This document shows, in pieces, positions 16,874 to 25,982 of a stretch of 64,000 nt of DNA. The stretch spans positions 3,658,001 to 3,722,000 of the forward strand of contig NC_013743.1 of assembly GCF_000025325.1 (NCBI RefSeq), given 5' to 3'. Numbering within the stretch: the stretch's first letter is position 1; the number at the start of each line of letters is the position of its first letter. The notes below the pieces were generated by a model that saw nothing but the letters and a program-made list of their open reading frames with translations, made no database searches and was not told the origin of the DNA. The stretch is from Haloterrigena turkmenica DSM 5511 (GTDB lineage: Archaea > Halobacteriota > Halobacteria > Halobacteriales > Natrialbaceae). The position numbers were made by a program, and so were the translations under genes.

Positions 16874-17644
16874 ATGGAACTCGAACCAGTGACGGGCCTG
16901 CCAGAGGTCCGTCCCGGCGACGACATCGCCGAACTCGTCGCGGAGCGGGTCGACTTAGAGCCCGGTGACGTGCTCACCGTCGCGAGCACGATCGTCTCGA
17001 AGGCCGAGGGACGACTGGCGGATCTCGAGGACTATCCCGTCAGCGGCCGGGCACAGGAGATCGCCGACCGGATCGAGGAGATCGCCGGCGAGGAGAAGGA
17101 CCCGCGGTTCGCACAGGCCGTCTTAGACGAGAGCGCGGAGCTGTTGATCGACGTCCCGTTCCTGCTGGCCGAGACGCGATTCGGCCACATCTGTCCGAAC
17201 GCGGGGATCGATCGGTCGAACGTGCCGGACCACGACATCCTCCTGCTGCCCAGAAAGCCAAGCGAGAGCGCCGAGCGCATCTGCGCGGGACTCGAGGAAC
17301 GGGGCTACGAGGACGTCCCTGTGATCGTCACCGACACCTGCGGACGCCCGTTCCGACACGGCCAGACCGGCGTCGCGATCGGCTGGGCCGGCATGCCCGC
17401 CAGCCGGGACTGGCGCGGCGAGGCGGACCGCGACGGCCACGAACTCGGCGTCACCGTCCAGTCGGTGGTCGACGAACTCGCTGCCGCCGCAAATCTCGTA
17501 ACCGGCGAGGGCGCGGGCGGCGTCCCCGCGGTGGCCGTCCGCGACTGGGAGTTCGGCGACCACGACGGCAGCGACGAACTGTTCAGAGCGGTCGAGAACG
17601 ACCTCGTTCGGGAAGCGCTTCGGGACTGGGAGTTCGACGGCTGA
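16874..17644 (+). CDS. cofE: Coenzyme F420-0:L-glutamate ligase
   Basis: A 256-residue CofE, the GTP-dependent ligase that adds gamma-linked L-glutamates to F420-0. Visible family motifs are GLPEVRPGDDIAELV (about 8-22), ASTIVSKAEGR (about 37-47), GHICPNAGIDRSNV (about 103-116), TDTCGRPFRHGQTGVAIG (about 153-170) and VVDELAAAANL with GEGAGGVPAV near 195-220. Haloarchaea use F420 in DNA photolyases and oxidoreductases, and an F420-dependent reductase (mer) lies 1.1 kb downstream. It is preceded by a short promoter gap (tgtttttgacacc at about 16841-16853). Confidence 0.93.
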   Translation: MELEPVTGLPEVRPGDDIAELVAERVDLEPGDVLTVASTIVSKAEGRLADLEDYPVSGRAQEIADRIEEIAGEEKDPRFAQAVLDESAELLIDVPFLLAETRFGHICPNAGIDRSNVPDHDILLLPRKPSESAERICAGLEERGYEDVPVIVTDTCGRPFRHGQTGVAIGWAGMPASRDWRGEADRDGHELGVTVQSVVDELAAAANLVTGEGAGGVPAVAVRDWEFGDHDGSDELFRAVENDLVREALRDWEFDG

Positions 17645-17754
17645 GATCGACGCGAACGCGCGACTCGTTCGTCGTTCGATTCCGTCTCGAGAGACGCCCC
17701 GCCGCCGGACGTCGGCGGGGGAACTCAAGGCCGACGCGAACGTAGGTCACGGCG

Positions 17755-18567
17755 ATGGCCGCGCTCGAACCGGGATACGTCTGCCGACGCTGCGGCTGGC
17801 GGTTGTCGCGGCGGGACGGCGAACTGGACTGTCTGAACTGCGGGGAGACGATCCCGATCGCGAACGGGATCCCGCGTTTCCCGGTCCCCAACGGGGTGAG
17901 CGACTCCTCGCACGAGACGGTCTTCGACCGACTGGCACCCGTCTACGAGACGCCGGTCTGGTTCCGACCGCTGTACCGCCTCATCGGCGGTGCGACCGCG
18001 CCGCGGGACGACCGCTCGACGATCGCGTCGATGCTCGAGCCCGAGGCCGGAGCCGGGGCCGAAATCGAGGCCGAAGCCGAAGCGCCGACCGTGCTCGACG
18101 TCGCCTGCGGCACGGGCCGGATCACTCGACGCGTCGCCGGCGACGCAGCGTCAGTCGTGGGGGTCGACATCTCCGGAGGGATGCTCGAGCGAGCGCAGCG
18201 ATACGCCGTCCGCGAGGGGATCGAGAACGTCGCGTTCGCGCGGATGAGCGCCGATGAACTGTGGATCGGTACGGACGCGTTCGACCGGGTGGCCTGCTGC
18301 TGGGCGCTGCACCTCTTTCCCGACATCGACGCGGCGCTGGCGGAAATCCGCCGCGTCCTCCGGCCCGGTGGTCGACTCGTCGGAACGACGATCGTCGACG
18401 AGTACGTGCTCGGCGCGGCGCCCGTGCGGGCGGTCGCGCGACTGACGGTCGGCGCCGAGCCGTTCGATGTCGAGTCGTTTCGCGACCGCCTCCGCGAGAC
18501 GGGGTTCTCGAGCCTCGAGTTCGACCGCCGCGGTTCGGCGCTGTTCTTCCGGGCGCGCGCCGAGTAG
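17755..18567 (+). CDS. Class I SAM-dependent methyltransferase with N-terminal zinc ribbon
   Basis: A 270-residue protein. The N-terminal Cys4 ribbon reads CRRCGW (10-15) and CLNCGE (26-31), as in the RlmA/Trm112-like 'Trans-regulatory' ribbons. A methyltransferase core follows with motif I VLDVACGTGRITR (about 112-124), motif II VVGVDISGGML (about 133-143) and FDRVACCWALHLFPD (about 175-189). The ribbon plus the MMTase-like core resemble methyltransferases of the Ubi/RlmA group. The target is unknown. It sits between two F420 genes on the same strand, 110 bases after cofE. Confidence 0.85.
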   Translation: MAALEPGYVCRRCGWRLSRRDGELDCLNCGETIPIANGIPRFPVPNGVSDSSHETVFDRLAPVYETPVWFRPLYRLIGGATAPRDDRSTIASMLEPEAGAGAEIEAEAEAPTVLDVACGTGRITRRVAGDAASVVGVDISGGMLERAQRYAVREGIENVAFARMSADELWIGTDAFDRVACCWALHLFPDIDAALAEIRRVLRPGGRLVGTTIVDEYVLGAAPVRAVARLTVGAEPFDVESFRDRLRETGFSSLEFDRRGSALFFRARAE

Positions 18568-18681
18568 CCGGTGGTCGACGCCCGCCGTACACCCTATCTC
18601 CGCGACGGCGGCCACCGTCTCCGGTGACGGTGGGCTTTTCACCGCGCTGGCCGACCCTGCGGACATGAACCGACACGCGGT

Positions 18682-18704
18682 TCCGAATCGGTCCTCGATT
18701 CGGA
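18682..18704. promoter_or_regulatory. Hairpin in the leader of mer
   Basis: The 9-base arms tccgaatcg (18682-18690) and cgattcgga (18696-18704) flank a 5-base loop 37 bases before the mer start. The element lies within a 27-codon reading frame (ATG at 18665) that ends inside the mer start. A regulatory role is speculative. Confidence 0.3.
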
Positions 18705-18740
18705 CGGACGGCCGACGGGGCGAACGCGGAGGGTCGGCGA

Positions 18741-19754
18741 ATGAGTGATCCCGACAGTCCGACCTGGGCGATCGAACTCACGCCCGAGCACCCGCCCGAG
18801 CGCATCGCCGACCTGGCGGCCCGCGCGGAGGCCGACGGGTTCGATATCGCCTTCACGAGCAGCCACTACTTCAATCGCGACCCGTTCGTCGTGCTCTCGA
18901 GGATGGCATCGGCGACCGACGACCTGCGCCTCGGGCCGGGAGTCGTCAACCCCTACGAGACCCACCCGGTCAAGCTCGCGGCCCAGACGGCGACGATCGA
19001 CGAGGTCAGCGACGGGCGAGCCGTCTTCGGCGTCGGCGCCGGCGACCGCTCCTCGCTGTCCAATCTCGGCGTCGAGCGCGATCGGCCGCTTCGCCGGGTC
19101 CTCGAGACGTTCGACCTCGCACGCGAACTCTGGGACGGCGAGACCGTCACCCACGAGGGAACGTTCACCGCACGCGACGCGTCGCTGAACCTCGAGCCCG
19201 CGGGCGAGATCCCGGTCTACGTCGGCGCGCAGGGGCCCCACATGCTCCGGATGAGCGCGAAACACGCCGACGGCGTCCTGATCAACGCGGCCCATCCGCG
19301 GGACCTCGAGTGGGCCGCCGGCAAACTCGAGCAGGGGCTCGCCGACCGTCCGGCCGACGCCGGCGAATTCGAGTCGCTGGCGTTCGCGAGCGTCAGCGTC
19401 GCGGGCGACGAGGAGGCGGCTCGAGAGGCGGCCCGACCGCCCGTGGCCTTCATCGCCGGCGGCGCGGCCGATCCCGTCCTCGAGCGCCACGACATCGACC
19501 GCGAGGCGGCCAACGAGGTGAGCGAGGCGCTCGAGCGGGGTGACTTGAACGAGGCCTTCGGTCGCGTGACGCCCGAGATGATCGACGCCTTCTGTATCGC
19601 CGGGACGACCGAGACGGTCGCCGAGCGCTTCGAAGCGGCGCTCGAGCACGTCGACGGCATCGTCGTCGGCTCGCCGCTGGGCCCCGACCTCGAGGACGCG
19701 GTCGACCGCGCGAGCGAGGCGCTGGCGGCGGCGACGGACGGCGAAAACGACTGA
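18741..19754 (+). CDS. mer: 5,10-methylenetetrahydromethanopterin reductase-like F420-dependent oxidoreductase
   Basis: A 337-residue protein of the luciferase-like TIM-barrel family. Residues SSHYFNRDPFVVLSRM (about 34-49), LGPGVVNPYETHPV (about 60-73), GVGAGDRSSL (about 96-105) and VYVGAQGPHMLRMSAK (about 160-175) match F420-dependent reductases, and the overall pattern fits Mer. In non-methanogenic haloarchaea Mer-type enzymes serve one-carbon metabolism with folate or pterin carriers using F420H2. The nearby cofE agrees with that cofactor. Another F420 luciferase-like oxidoreductase remains possible. Confidence 0.82.
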   Translation: MSDPDSPTWAIELTPEHPPERIADLAARAEADGFDIAFTSSHYFNRDPFVVLSRMASATDDLRLGPGVVNPYETHPVKLAAQTATIDEVSDGRAVFGVGAGDRSSLSNLGVERDRPLRRVLETFDLARELWDGETVTHEGTFTARDASLNLEPAGEIPVYVGAQGPHMLRMSAKHADGVLINAAHPRDLEWAAGKLEQGLADRPADAGEFESLAFASVSVAGDEEAAREAARPPVAFIAGGAADPVLERHDIDREAANEVSEALERGDLNEAFGRVTPEMIDAFCIAGTTETVAERFEAALEHVDGIVVGSPLGPDLEDAVDRASEALAAATDGEND

Positions 19755-19781
19755 CGTCGGCGTAGATCGCCGGCGTCGGGA

Positions 19782-19976
19782 TTAGCTCGAGGAGAAGAGA
19801 CTTCCGACGGCGCCGAGAGTGAGGGCGCCGAAGACGGCCATCGAGAAGACGACCAGCAGACCGCCGACGACCATGAGAAGCGGCGCGAGCGCCTCGCCCG
19901 TCGCAACGTCGCCGAAGAGCTCGATCATCTCGGTGAGGTTGTCCACGATAACGTTCATCGGAGTGACGGTGTCCAT
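19782..19976 (-). CDS. Small membrane protein, unknown
   Basis: A 64-residue protein beginning MDTVTPMNVIVDN, with one strong hydrophobic segment (about 30-58, containing LLMVVGGLLVVF) and a Ser-rich end. It is convergent with mer. Small single-pass proteins of this form are frequent conserved hypothetical proteins in haloarchaea. No function can be assigned. Confidence 0.6.
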   Translation of the reverse strand: MDTVTPMNVIVDNLTEMIELFGDVATGEALAPLLMVVGGLLVVFSMAVFGALTLGAVGSLFSSS

Positions 19977-20179
19977 GTCCGGGGGTTGTCACCGATGCTA
20001 CTTGGCCGTGCCGGTACGCCGTCGCACGGTGGCGGTCCGCACGACCGGACGGTCGCTCGTGTGGCGAGCGGAGCCAGTGAACTCCCCCGCCCCACTCGCC
20101 GCCTTCGGCGGCTCCTCGAGGGCGGGAGCGTAGCACCCTCGCCGCCACCGCTAAGCCGGTGCCGGTCGTAGGCCCGTTC

Positions 20180-20554
20180 GTGACCGACGACGCGACACTC
20201 ACGGATTTCGCCGAGTCCGAGCCGTCGGACGACGACGACGCTCGTGACGGCGACTCGGCTTCGGAGACCGACTCGGACTCGAATTCGGACACAGAGTTGG
20301 ACCACGACTCGGACTCGGGGGGCAGTGTCTCGGCGCAGTCCGAGTTCGATGACATCGACCCGGGACGGGTCGAGTCCGACGACAGCACAGTCGAGGACGG
20401 TCTCGCCGCGGATATCGACGAGGAATTGAGCGGTGACGCCGGGCTCTCGACGTACGGCTGGGGCGAGTACACCTGTCACCGCTGTGGGGACGAGACTGAC
20501 CGCGTCTGGCGCGAGGACGGGGATCTCGTCTGTCCGGACTGCAAAAGCTGGTAA
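20180..20554 (+). CDS. Acidic protein with C-terminal zinc ribbon (DUF7573-like)
   Basis: A protein of about 124 residues, using GTG at 20180 (reads TDDATLTDFAE next); an earlier in-frame GTG at 20159 is less likely. The middle is an Asp/Ser/Glu-rich disordered stretch (about 15-90). The C-terminus is a Cys4 ribbon with CHRCGD and CPDCKSW about 18 residues apart. It resembles the haloarchaeal DUF7573 proteins. Nucleic-acid or protein binding by the ribbon is plausible but not shown. Confidence 0.7.
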   Translation: MTDDATLTDFAESEPSDDDDARDGDSASETDSDSNSDTELDHDSDSGGSVSAQSEFDDIDPGRVESDDSTVEDGLAADIDEELSGDAGLSTYGWGEYTCHRCGDETDRVWREDGDLVCPDCKSW

Positions 20555-20626
20555 CCCCCGGAAATCGCCACCTGGGACCGGTGACGGGCCGATATATCGG
20601 GTATGCCTGCGAGTGTGCTCCCGAAG

Positions 20627-20634
20627 CTTTATAT
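20627..20634 (+). promoter_or_regulatory. TATA box of the cold-shock gene
   Basis: The sequence ctttatat lies 34 bases before the ATG at 20661. A purine-rich gaggtg follows at 20654-20659, just before the start, so this gene may have a short leader with a Shine-Dalgarno-like site, unlike the leaderless genes around it. Confidence 0.6.
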
Positions 20635-20660
20635 TTCCGTCGTGGTTCTATAGAGGTGCA

Positions 20661-20855
20661 ATGGCGCAAGGTACGGTCGCATTCTTCAACGACACTGGCG
20701 GCTACGGATTCATCGAAACTGACGACGCGGACGAAGACGTGTTCTTCCACATGGAGGACGTCGGCGGCCCCGACCTCGAGGAGGGTCAGGAGGTCGAGTT
20801 CGAGATCGAGGAGGCCGAAAAGGGCCCCCGAGCGACGAACCTCGAACGCCTGTAA
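20661..20855 (+). CDS. Cold-shock domain protein (CspA family)
   Basis: A 64-residue single cold-shock domain. The RNP1 motif is GYGFIET (14-20), and the RNP2-like motif is DVFFHMEDV (26-34). It is about the size of bacterial CspA (65-70 residues), with many acidic substitutions as expected at high salt. It binds single-stranded RNA or DNA and probably acts as an RNA chaperone. The TATA box and ribosome-binding-like gaggtg upstream support this start. Confidence 0.93.
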   Translation: MAQGTVAFFNDTGGYGFIETDDADEDVFFHMEDVGGPDLEEGQEVEFEIEEAEKGPRATNLERL

Positions 20856-21148
20856 GCCGGTTCGGTGTAGTGGTATCGTTCTCTGATCGTTAGCCGGGTA
20901 GCGACGGCAGTACCGTCCGCTGTCCGGCCTGATCGTCGGTTCTTTGTGCCGGTATCGACGCGAGGACAGTGACGCGGCCGGTCAGCGACCGCCCCGCGGC
21001 TCGGGTGACGAGGAGCAAACGGCGACGAACGCGCGTTCGCGGTCCGGCGCAAATCGGGAGATGTCGACGCAAAGCATATGTTTCGGAGCCACTACTGACG
21101 TACTGATGAGCGGTGTAACTGGGTCCTCGCTGTGTCCGTACTCGAGCC
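20856..21148. other. Intergenic region before the moxR operon
   Basis: These 293 bases separate the cold-shock gene and moxR. An A/T-rich caaagcatatg at about 21070-21080 could be a TATA box for the operon. I see no coding region. A short stretch at 20864-20890 resembles a tRNA D-arm but has no matching acceptor or anticodon arms. Confidence 0.45.
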
Positions 21149-22123
21149 ATGACTGACGCGAATCCGCCGTCCCGGACCGGGACCGAGCTGTCGACCGATC
21201 GGCTCGCGGTCTCGACGGTCGCCGACCTCTGTGCCGACCTCGAGGCGAACGTCGCCGAGGTGATCGTCGGCCACGAGGACGTGGTCGAACACGTCGTGAC
21301 GGCGATGCTCGGCCGCGGACACGTCTTACTCGACGACGTTCCCGGCGTGGGCAAGACGATGCTGGCCCGCTCGATCGCCACCTCGATCGACTGCGAGTTC
21401 CGCCGGATTCAGTTCACGCCCGATCTCCTCCCGACGGACGTCACCGGCGTGAACGTCTTCAACCAGCAGAGTCGAGAGTTCGAGTTCCAGCCCGGTCCCG
21501 TCTTCGGCAACGTCGTGCTCGGCGACGAGATCAACCGCGCGCCGCCGAAGACCCAGTCGGCGCTACTCGAGGCCATGGAGGAAGAGCAGGTGACCGTCGA
21601 CGGCGACACCCGCGAGCTGCCGGATCCGTTCACGGTCATCGCGACCCAGAACGCGATCGAACCGAACCGGACCTACGACCTGCCGTTCGCGGAGCTCGAT
21701 CGCTTCATGAAGAAGCTCCACCTGGGCTATCCCGACCCCGACGAGGAGGCCGAACTGCTCGGCCGGACCGTCGGGAACCACCCCATCGAGTCACTCGAGC
21801 CGGTAACCGACCGGGAGACGATCGTCGCGGCCCGCGAGACCGTCGCGGAAACGCGCGTCGAGCGGCCGGTCCGGGAGTACGCGACGCGGCTGGCGGGCTA
21901 CACCCGCGAACACGCCCGCGTCGGCGTCAGCCCCCGCGGGACGATCGCCCTCCTGCGGGCGGCCCAGGCGCGTGCGGTGACTACCGGCCGCGACTACGTC
22001 ATCCCCGACGACATCCAGACGGAGGCGCCCGTCGTCCTCCCCCACCGGATCAAGGCGAGCGATCGCGAGCGCGACGGCGCGACGGTCGTCGAGAACGCCC
22101 TCGAGCGCGTGCCGGTCGAGTGA
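21149..22123 (+). CDS. MoxR-family AAA+ ATPase
   Basis: A 324-residue AAA+ ATPase. Walker A is VPGVGKT (64-70), and Walker B lies in VVLGDEINRAPPKTQ (about 117-131), which also carries the MoxR sensor pattern. The segment IATQNAIEPNRTYDLPFAELDRF follows (about 160-182, in two parts: sensor 1 and arginine-finger region). A C-terminal helical domain ends the protein. MoxR ATPases act as chaperones for assembly of complexes, typically with VWA or DUF58 partners. A DUF58 protein and a transglutaminase follow with overlapping or adjacent starts, the standard operon arrangement. Confidence 0.93.
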   Translation: MTDANPPSRTGTELSTDRLAVSTVADLCADLEANVAEVIVGHEDVVEHVVTAMLGRGHVLLDDVPGVGKTMLARSIATSIDCEFRRIQFTPDLLPTDVTGVNVFNQQSREFEFQPGPVFGNVVLGDEINRAPPKTQSALLEAMEEEQVTVDGDTRELPDPFTVIATQNAIEPNRTYDLPFAELDRFMKKLHLGYPDPDEEAELLGRTVGNHPIESLEPVTDRETIVAARETVAETRVERPVREYATRLAGYTREHARVGVSPRGTIALLRAAQARAVTTGRDYVIPDDIQTEAPVVLPHRIKASDRERDGATVVENALERVPVE

Positions 22124-23238
22124 CGATGCGATTGACGCTCCGCGGCTGGACGGCGCTGTTCGTCGTGGTCGTCTCGCTGGCGATGGGATGGGAGTTCGGC
22201 CCGCGGGCGCTCAACGCCGTCGTGGTGCCGTTGGCGGTAGTTCTGCTTGCTGGAGTGGTTGCGGTCGGCCGGGCCGACCGCCCCGAGATCAGACGCGCGC
22301 CCGTCCCCGAGGGGTTCCCCGGCGATCGACGGACGATCGAACTCGCGATCGAGTCGTCGGCGACGGTCTCGGCGACCGTCCGCGACGACGTCGGCGACGG
22401 CATCGCGGTACTCGAGAGCGACGACGAGACGGCCGCGATCGAGGACGGCGCGCCCGTCGTCGAGACGACCCTCGCGGGCGACGACCGCGTCGGGTACGAG
22501 ATCCGACTCGAGGAGCGGGGCGAACACCGACTGGGGCCGGCGACGATCACCGTCAGCGACCTCTTCGGACTCGTCCGGCGCCGCTTTGCCGACGAGGGGA
22601 CGACGACCGCCCTCGTCTACCCGCGCGTCTACGAGGTTCGATCCGGCCCCGGGAGCGAGGTTCGAGCGGTCACCGACGCGCTCGCGGGACAGGATCGCGA
22701 CGCGTTCGACCACCTCAGGGAGTACCAGCGCGGCGACTCGCTGCGGGACGTCCACTGGAAGTCGGCCGCCAAGCGGCCCGACGCCGACCTCGTCGTCACG
22801 GAGTACGCGGACACCGAGGAGACCGGGACGGCGACGATCGCCGCCGAGTGCGTGTCCGGCCGAGACGACGAGCTGGCGACGGCGGTCGCGAGCGTCGCGA
22901 GACACCTCCTCGAGGCCGACGTCGACGTCGGCCTCGCGCTCCCGAACGCCGACTGCGAGCCGGGTTCGGGCCACGACCACGCTCGCCGGCTGCTGGCGGC
23001 GGCGGCCCGCCTCGAGGCCGGCGAACTCGAGGCGGGGCGGCGAGAGGAAGCGGACGTCGTGATCCGGAGCGACGCCGACGGGACGCGGGTCGTGATCGAC
23101 GATCGATCGATCCCGTTCGAACGACTCGTCGGGGATCGCGACCGAGAACGGACCTCACACGATAGGCTCGGAGCACCCGATCTACGAGGTCGAGATCGGC
23201 CCGACGGCGGCCCTGACGAATCGGGGGTACCGACATGA
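22120..23238 (+). CDS. DUF58 domain-containing membrane protein
   Basis: A protein of about 370 residues. Two N-terminal hydrophobic segments (about 8-45) are followed by a beta-rich region and the DUF58 signature RDAFDHLREYQRGDSLRDVHWKSAAKR (about 187-213, in its conserved order R-Y-GD-R-I/V-W). The C-terminal part continues to a VWA-like fold. The annotated start may be GTG at 22120, overlapping the moxR stop, or ATG at 22126 (MRLTLRGW), and the latter is favoured by the family start. It is the expected partner of MoxR. Confidence 0.88.
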   Translation: MTMRLTLRGWTALFVVVVSLAMGWEFGPRALNAVVVPLAVVLLAGVVAVGRADRPEIRRAPVPEGFPGDRRTIELAIESSATVSATVRDDVGDGIAVLESDDETAAIEDGAPVVETTLAGDDRVGYEIRLEERGEHRLGPATITVSDLFGLVRRRFADEGTTTALVYPRVYEVRSGPGSEVRAVTDALAGQDRDAFDHLREYQRGDSLRDVHWKSAAKRPDADLVVTEYADTEETGTATIAAECVSGRDDELATAVASVARHLLEADVDVGLALPNADCEPGSGHDHARRLLAAAARLEAGELEAGRREEADVVIRSDADGTRVVIDDRSIPFERLVGDRDRERTSHDRLGAPDLRGRDRPDGGPDESGVPT

Positions 23239-25559
23239 GTACGAACTCCGGTTCCCAGACGGGCGAGCGGACGATCGAGATCGCGCCGGACGGATCGGTC
23301 GGTCCCGGAACATTCCGGCTGCTCGCGCTCTGTTGCGTGCTGGTCCTGACGGCGTCGTACGTGAGCGTCCTGCGCGACGTGACGCGAGTCGTCGGCGGGA
23401 CCGAGACGCTGTTGGCCCTCGTCGTCGCGATGGGAGTCGCGGCGACGGTCCTCGCGTGGGCGATCCGCCCGCGGACCGCGACGGTCGCCGCGCTCGTCGC
23501 GGGCGCGCTCGGCTTCGCCTACTACCTCGAGTACACCGGCCTCGGCGTCGAGGTGCTGCTCTCGGCGGGCGACGTGTTGCTCTCGGACGCCGCCGCGCTC
23601 GCGACCGGCCTCCCCCTGCTCCGGATGGTCGAAGCGGGCGTCTGGACGCTCGCGTTCGTCCCCGCGCCCGTCTTCCTCTCGTGGTATCTCGCCGTCCGGG
23701 GTCGGTACGCGCTCGGCGTCGTTCCCGGCGGTATCGCGCTGCTCTTTCTCGTCCTGACCGGCGACGCCGGGACGGTACCCACGCTGGTGGGGACGCTGGC
23801 CGGGATCGGCGCCGTCGGCTGCGGCGAACTCGAGCGCCGCGGCGGTTCGGTCGCCCAGGCGGACCTGCTCACGGCCCTGTTCGCGCTGATCGTCGTCCTC
23901 TCGCTGACCGTCACGGTCGTCCCCGGCGGCTCGGGGACACCGGGCCACTTCGCTGGGACCGAGACCGGGACGCTCGAGGGGACCATCGACCACGCCTCGG
24001 ATCGCTCGAGCATCGGCGGCTCGGTCGAGCTCTCGCCGGAGGTCCGGTTTACGGTCGAAGCCGACCAGGCCTCCTACTGGCGGACGGGCGTCTACGATCG
24101 CTTCGCCGGCGACGAGTGGGTCCGGACCGGCGACCGCAGCGACTACGGGGGTCCGATCGGGAAGCCGCCGGGCGAGAGCGAACGGGTGCACCAGCTCGTC
24201 ACGGCCGAAACCACGCTCGGCGTCATGCCAGCCGCTCCGCAACCGGTCACGGTCGACGGGGATCTCACCCAGCACACCGAGGTCTCGAGCCACGGGCAGA
24301 TCCATCCGAGCAACCCCCTCGTGGAGGGCGACACGTACGCCGTCGAGAGCGCGGTCATCGATCCCGACGCCGCCGCCCTCCAGCGGGCGGGAACGGACTA
24401 CCCCGAGCCGATCTCCGAGCGGTACCTCCAGACGCCCGAGGACACCTCCAAGGAGTTCGAGGCCCGAACGGCCGAGATCACCGCCGACGCCGACACGCCC
24501 TACGAGAAAGCCGTCGCGATCGAGGACTACCTCCGGTCGACGAAGGGCTACTCCCTCGAGGTCGACCGACCGAACGGCAACGTCGCCGAGGCGTTCTTAC
24601 TCGAGATGGACCAGGGCTACTGCGTCTACTTCGCGACGACGATGGCCCAGATGCTGCGAGCCGAGGACGTTCCGACTCGCTACGTCACCGGCTACACGAG
24701 CGGCCAGCAGGTCGACGACGACGAGTACGTCGTCCGCGGCACCGACGCCCACGCCTGGGTCGAGGTCTACTTCCCCGACCACGGCTGGGTCGCCTTCGAA
24801 CCGACGCCGTCCGGCCCCCGCAACGCGGCCCACAACGAACAGGTCGAGCAGGCCCGCGAGGACGGCGCCGAGGACGTCGACACCGACTCGAGCGAGGACG
24901 TGCCGCTCTCCGAGGAGGAAGCGGAGAACGAACCCGGCGAGTCCCCGTCGGAGATCATCGACGACAATGAGAGCGAGGCCCGGAACGGCTCCGAACCCGA
25001 CACCGGGTACGGGCCGGACAACGAGACCGACAACGACTCGACCTCGCCCCAACCGGAGCCCGATCCGTCCGATCCGAACGCGGACAACGACTCGCTCACC
25101 GACGAGGAGGACGACGACGGCTTGCTCAGGGCGCTCGTCGAGCGGGTATCGATCTCCCGCGAGGCAGCCACCGTCGCCCTCGTCGCCCTCACCGGGTTAG
25201 TCGCGAGCGTCCATCACACCGGCGCGGTCGCGCGGCTCCGCCGAACGGTCGGCCGCTACTGGCAGCGGCGCAGCGACGACCCCGACCGCGACGCCGAACG
25301 CGCCTATCGGCGGCTCGAGCGCCTGCTGGCCGCCTCCCACCGCCCCCGCGAGCGCTCAGAGTCCGCGCGCGGCTACCTCGAGGCGCTGGCCGAGGAATCC
25401 GACGTGGGAGTCGATCCGCGGGCGAAAACCGTCCTCGAGCGGTACGAACGGGCGGTGTACGGCGGCGGCGTCGATCGCGAGGGGGCCGACGAGGCGATGG
25501 CGATCGTCGACGAACTCGCGCGTGAGCACCTGCCCGGCGTCGGTCGACGGCGAAAGTGA
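23235..25559 (+). CDS. Transglutaminase-like membrane protein (TgpA/DUF3488-DUF4129 type)
   Basis: A 774-residue protein that overlaps the DUF58 gene by four bases. The N-terminal half has about six to seven membrane segments (about 28-240). A periplasm-equivalent transglutaminase domain follows with the catalytic Cys at about 463 (GYCVYFATT) and His at about 506 (DAHAWVEV). The usual third acidic residue sits in the FEPTP segment (Glu at about 522). A long acidic linker (about 535-640), a further membrane helix (about 645-665) and a C-terminal DUF4129-like helical domain end the protein. Together with MoxR and DUF58 it probably forms a surface-protein processing or cross-linking system. Confidence 0.9.
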   Translation: MSTNSGSQTGERTIEIAPDGSVGPGTFRLLALCCVLVLTASYVSVLRDVTRVVGGTETLLALVVAMGVAATVLAWAIRPRTATVAALVAGALGFAYYLEYTGLGVEVLLSAGDVLLSDAAALATGLPLLRMVEAGVWTLAFVPAPVFLSWYLAVRGRYALGVVPGGIALLFLVLTGDAGTVPTLVGTLAGIGAVGCGELERRGGSVAQADLLTALFALIVVLSLTVTVVPGGSGTPGHFAGTETGTLEGTIDHASDRSSIGGSVELSPEVRFTVEADQASYWRTGVYDRFAGDEWVRTGDRSDYGGPIGKPPGESERVHQLVTAETTLGVMPAAPQPVTVDGDLTQHTEVSSHGQIHPSNPLVEGDTYAVESAVIDPDAAALQRAGTDYPEPISERYLQTPEDTSKEFEARTAEITADADTPYEKAVAIEDYLRSTKGYSLEVDRPNGNVAEAFLLEMDQGYCVYFATTMAQMLRAEDVPTRYVTGYTSGQQVDDDEYVVRGTDAHAWVEVYFPDHGWVAFEPTPSGPRNAAHNEQVEQAREDGAEDVDTDSSEDVPLSEEEAENEPGESPSEIIDDNESEARNGSEPDTGYGPDNETDNDSTSPQPEPDPSDPNADNDSLTDEEDDDGLLRALVERVSISREAATVALVALTGLVASVHHTGAVARLRRTVGRYWQRRSDDPDRDAERAYRRLERLLAASHRPRERSESARGYLEALAEESDVGVDPRAKTVLERYERAVYGGGVDREGADEAMAIVDELAREHLPGVGRRRK

Positions 25560-25611
25560 GCGCCAACACACACAAAAAGAACCGCGTGACGGGATACGGG
25601 TCCCGATAGTG

Positions 25612-25619
25612 TTTAATAT
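25612..25619 (+). promoter_or_regulatory. TATA box of the aIF1 gene
   Basis: The sequence tttaatat is centred about 28 bases before the ATG at 25644. This spacing implies a leaderless mRNA and supports 25644 over the in-frame GTG at 25635. Confidence 0.65.
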
Positions 25620-25643
25620 GGCCGATTCGTATCAGTGAACGTA

Positions 25644-25937
25644 ATGTCGGAAGTCTGCTCGACGTGCGGGCTGCCCGAGGAACTCTGCGTCTGCGAGGAC
25701 GTGGCCAAGGGACAACAGCAACTCAACATCCGCATTGACGAGCGCAGATACGGTAAAGAGGTAACGATCGTCGAAGGATTCGATCCGAAGGACGTCGACC
25801 TGGACAGTCTCTCGTCGGATCTCAAGTCAAAATTCGCCTGTGGCGGGACCGTCGAAGACGACCAGATCGAGCTACAAGGCAACCACACCGGCCGCATCGA
25901 AGAGTTCCTTCGGGACCGCGGCTTCAACGTCGCATAA
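25644..25937 (+). CDS. Translation initiation factor aIF1 (SUI1)
   Basis: A 97-residue SUI1-domain protein. It begins with a zinc-ribbon-like CSTCG...CVC (residues 5-18). The SUI1 core follows with [16 protein letters not shown] (about 33-48, the start-codon-discrimination loop) and [14 protein letters not shown] (about 60-73). It binds the small ribosomal subunit and enforces correct start-codon choice. The gene is monocistronic, with a TATA box ahead and a hairpin plus T-run behind. Confidence 0.94.
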   Translation: MSEVCSTCGLPEELCVCEDVAKGQQQLNIRIDERRYGKEVTIVEGFDPKDVDLDSLSSDLKSKFACGGTVEDDQIELQGNHTGRIEEFLRDRGFNVA

Positions 25938-25982
25938 TGCCCGCGATGCTCTGAGACGACTTCCGAACTCCGCGGCCACCGT

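Noticed and set aside
20864..20890. A stretch resembling the start and D-arm of a tRNA (ggtgtagtggtatc)
   Set aside because: No anticodon arm, T-arm or pairing acceptor follows, so it is not a tRNA gene.
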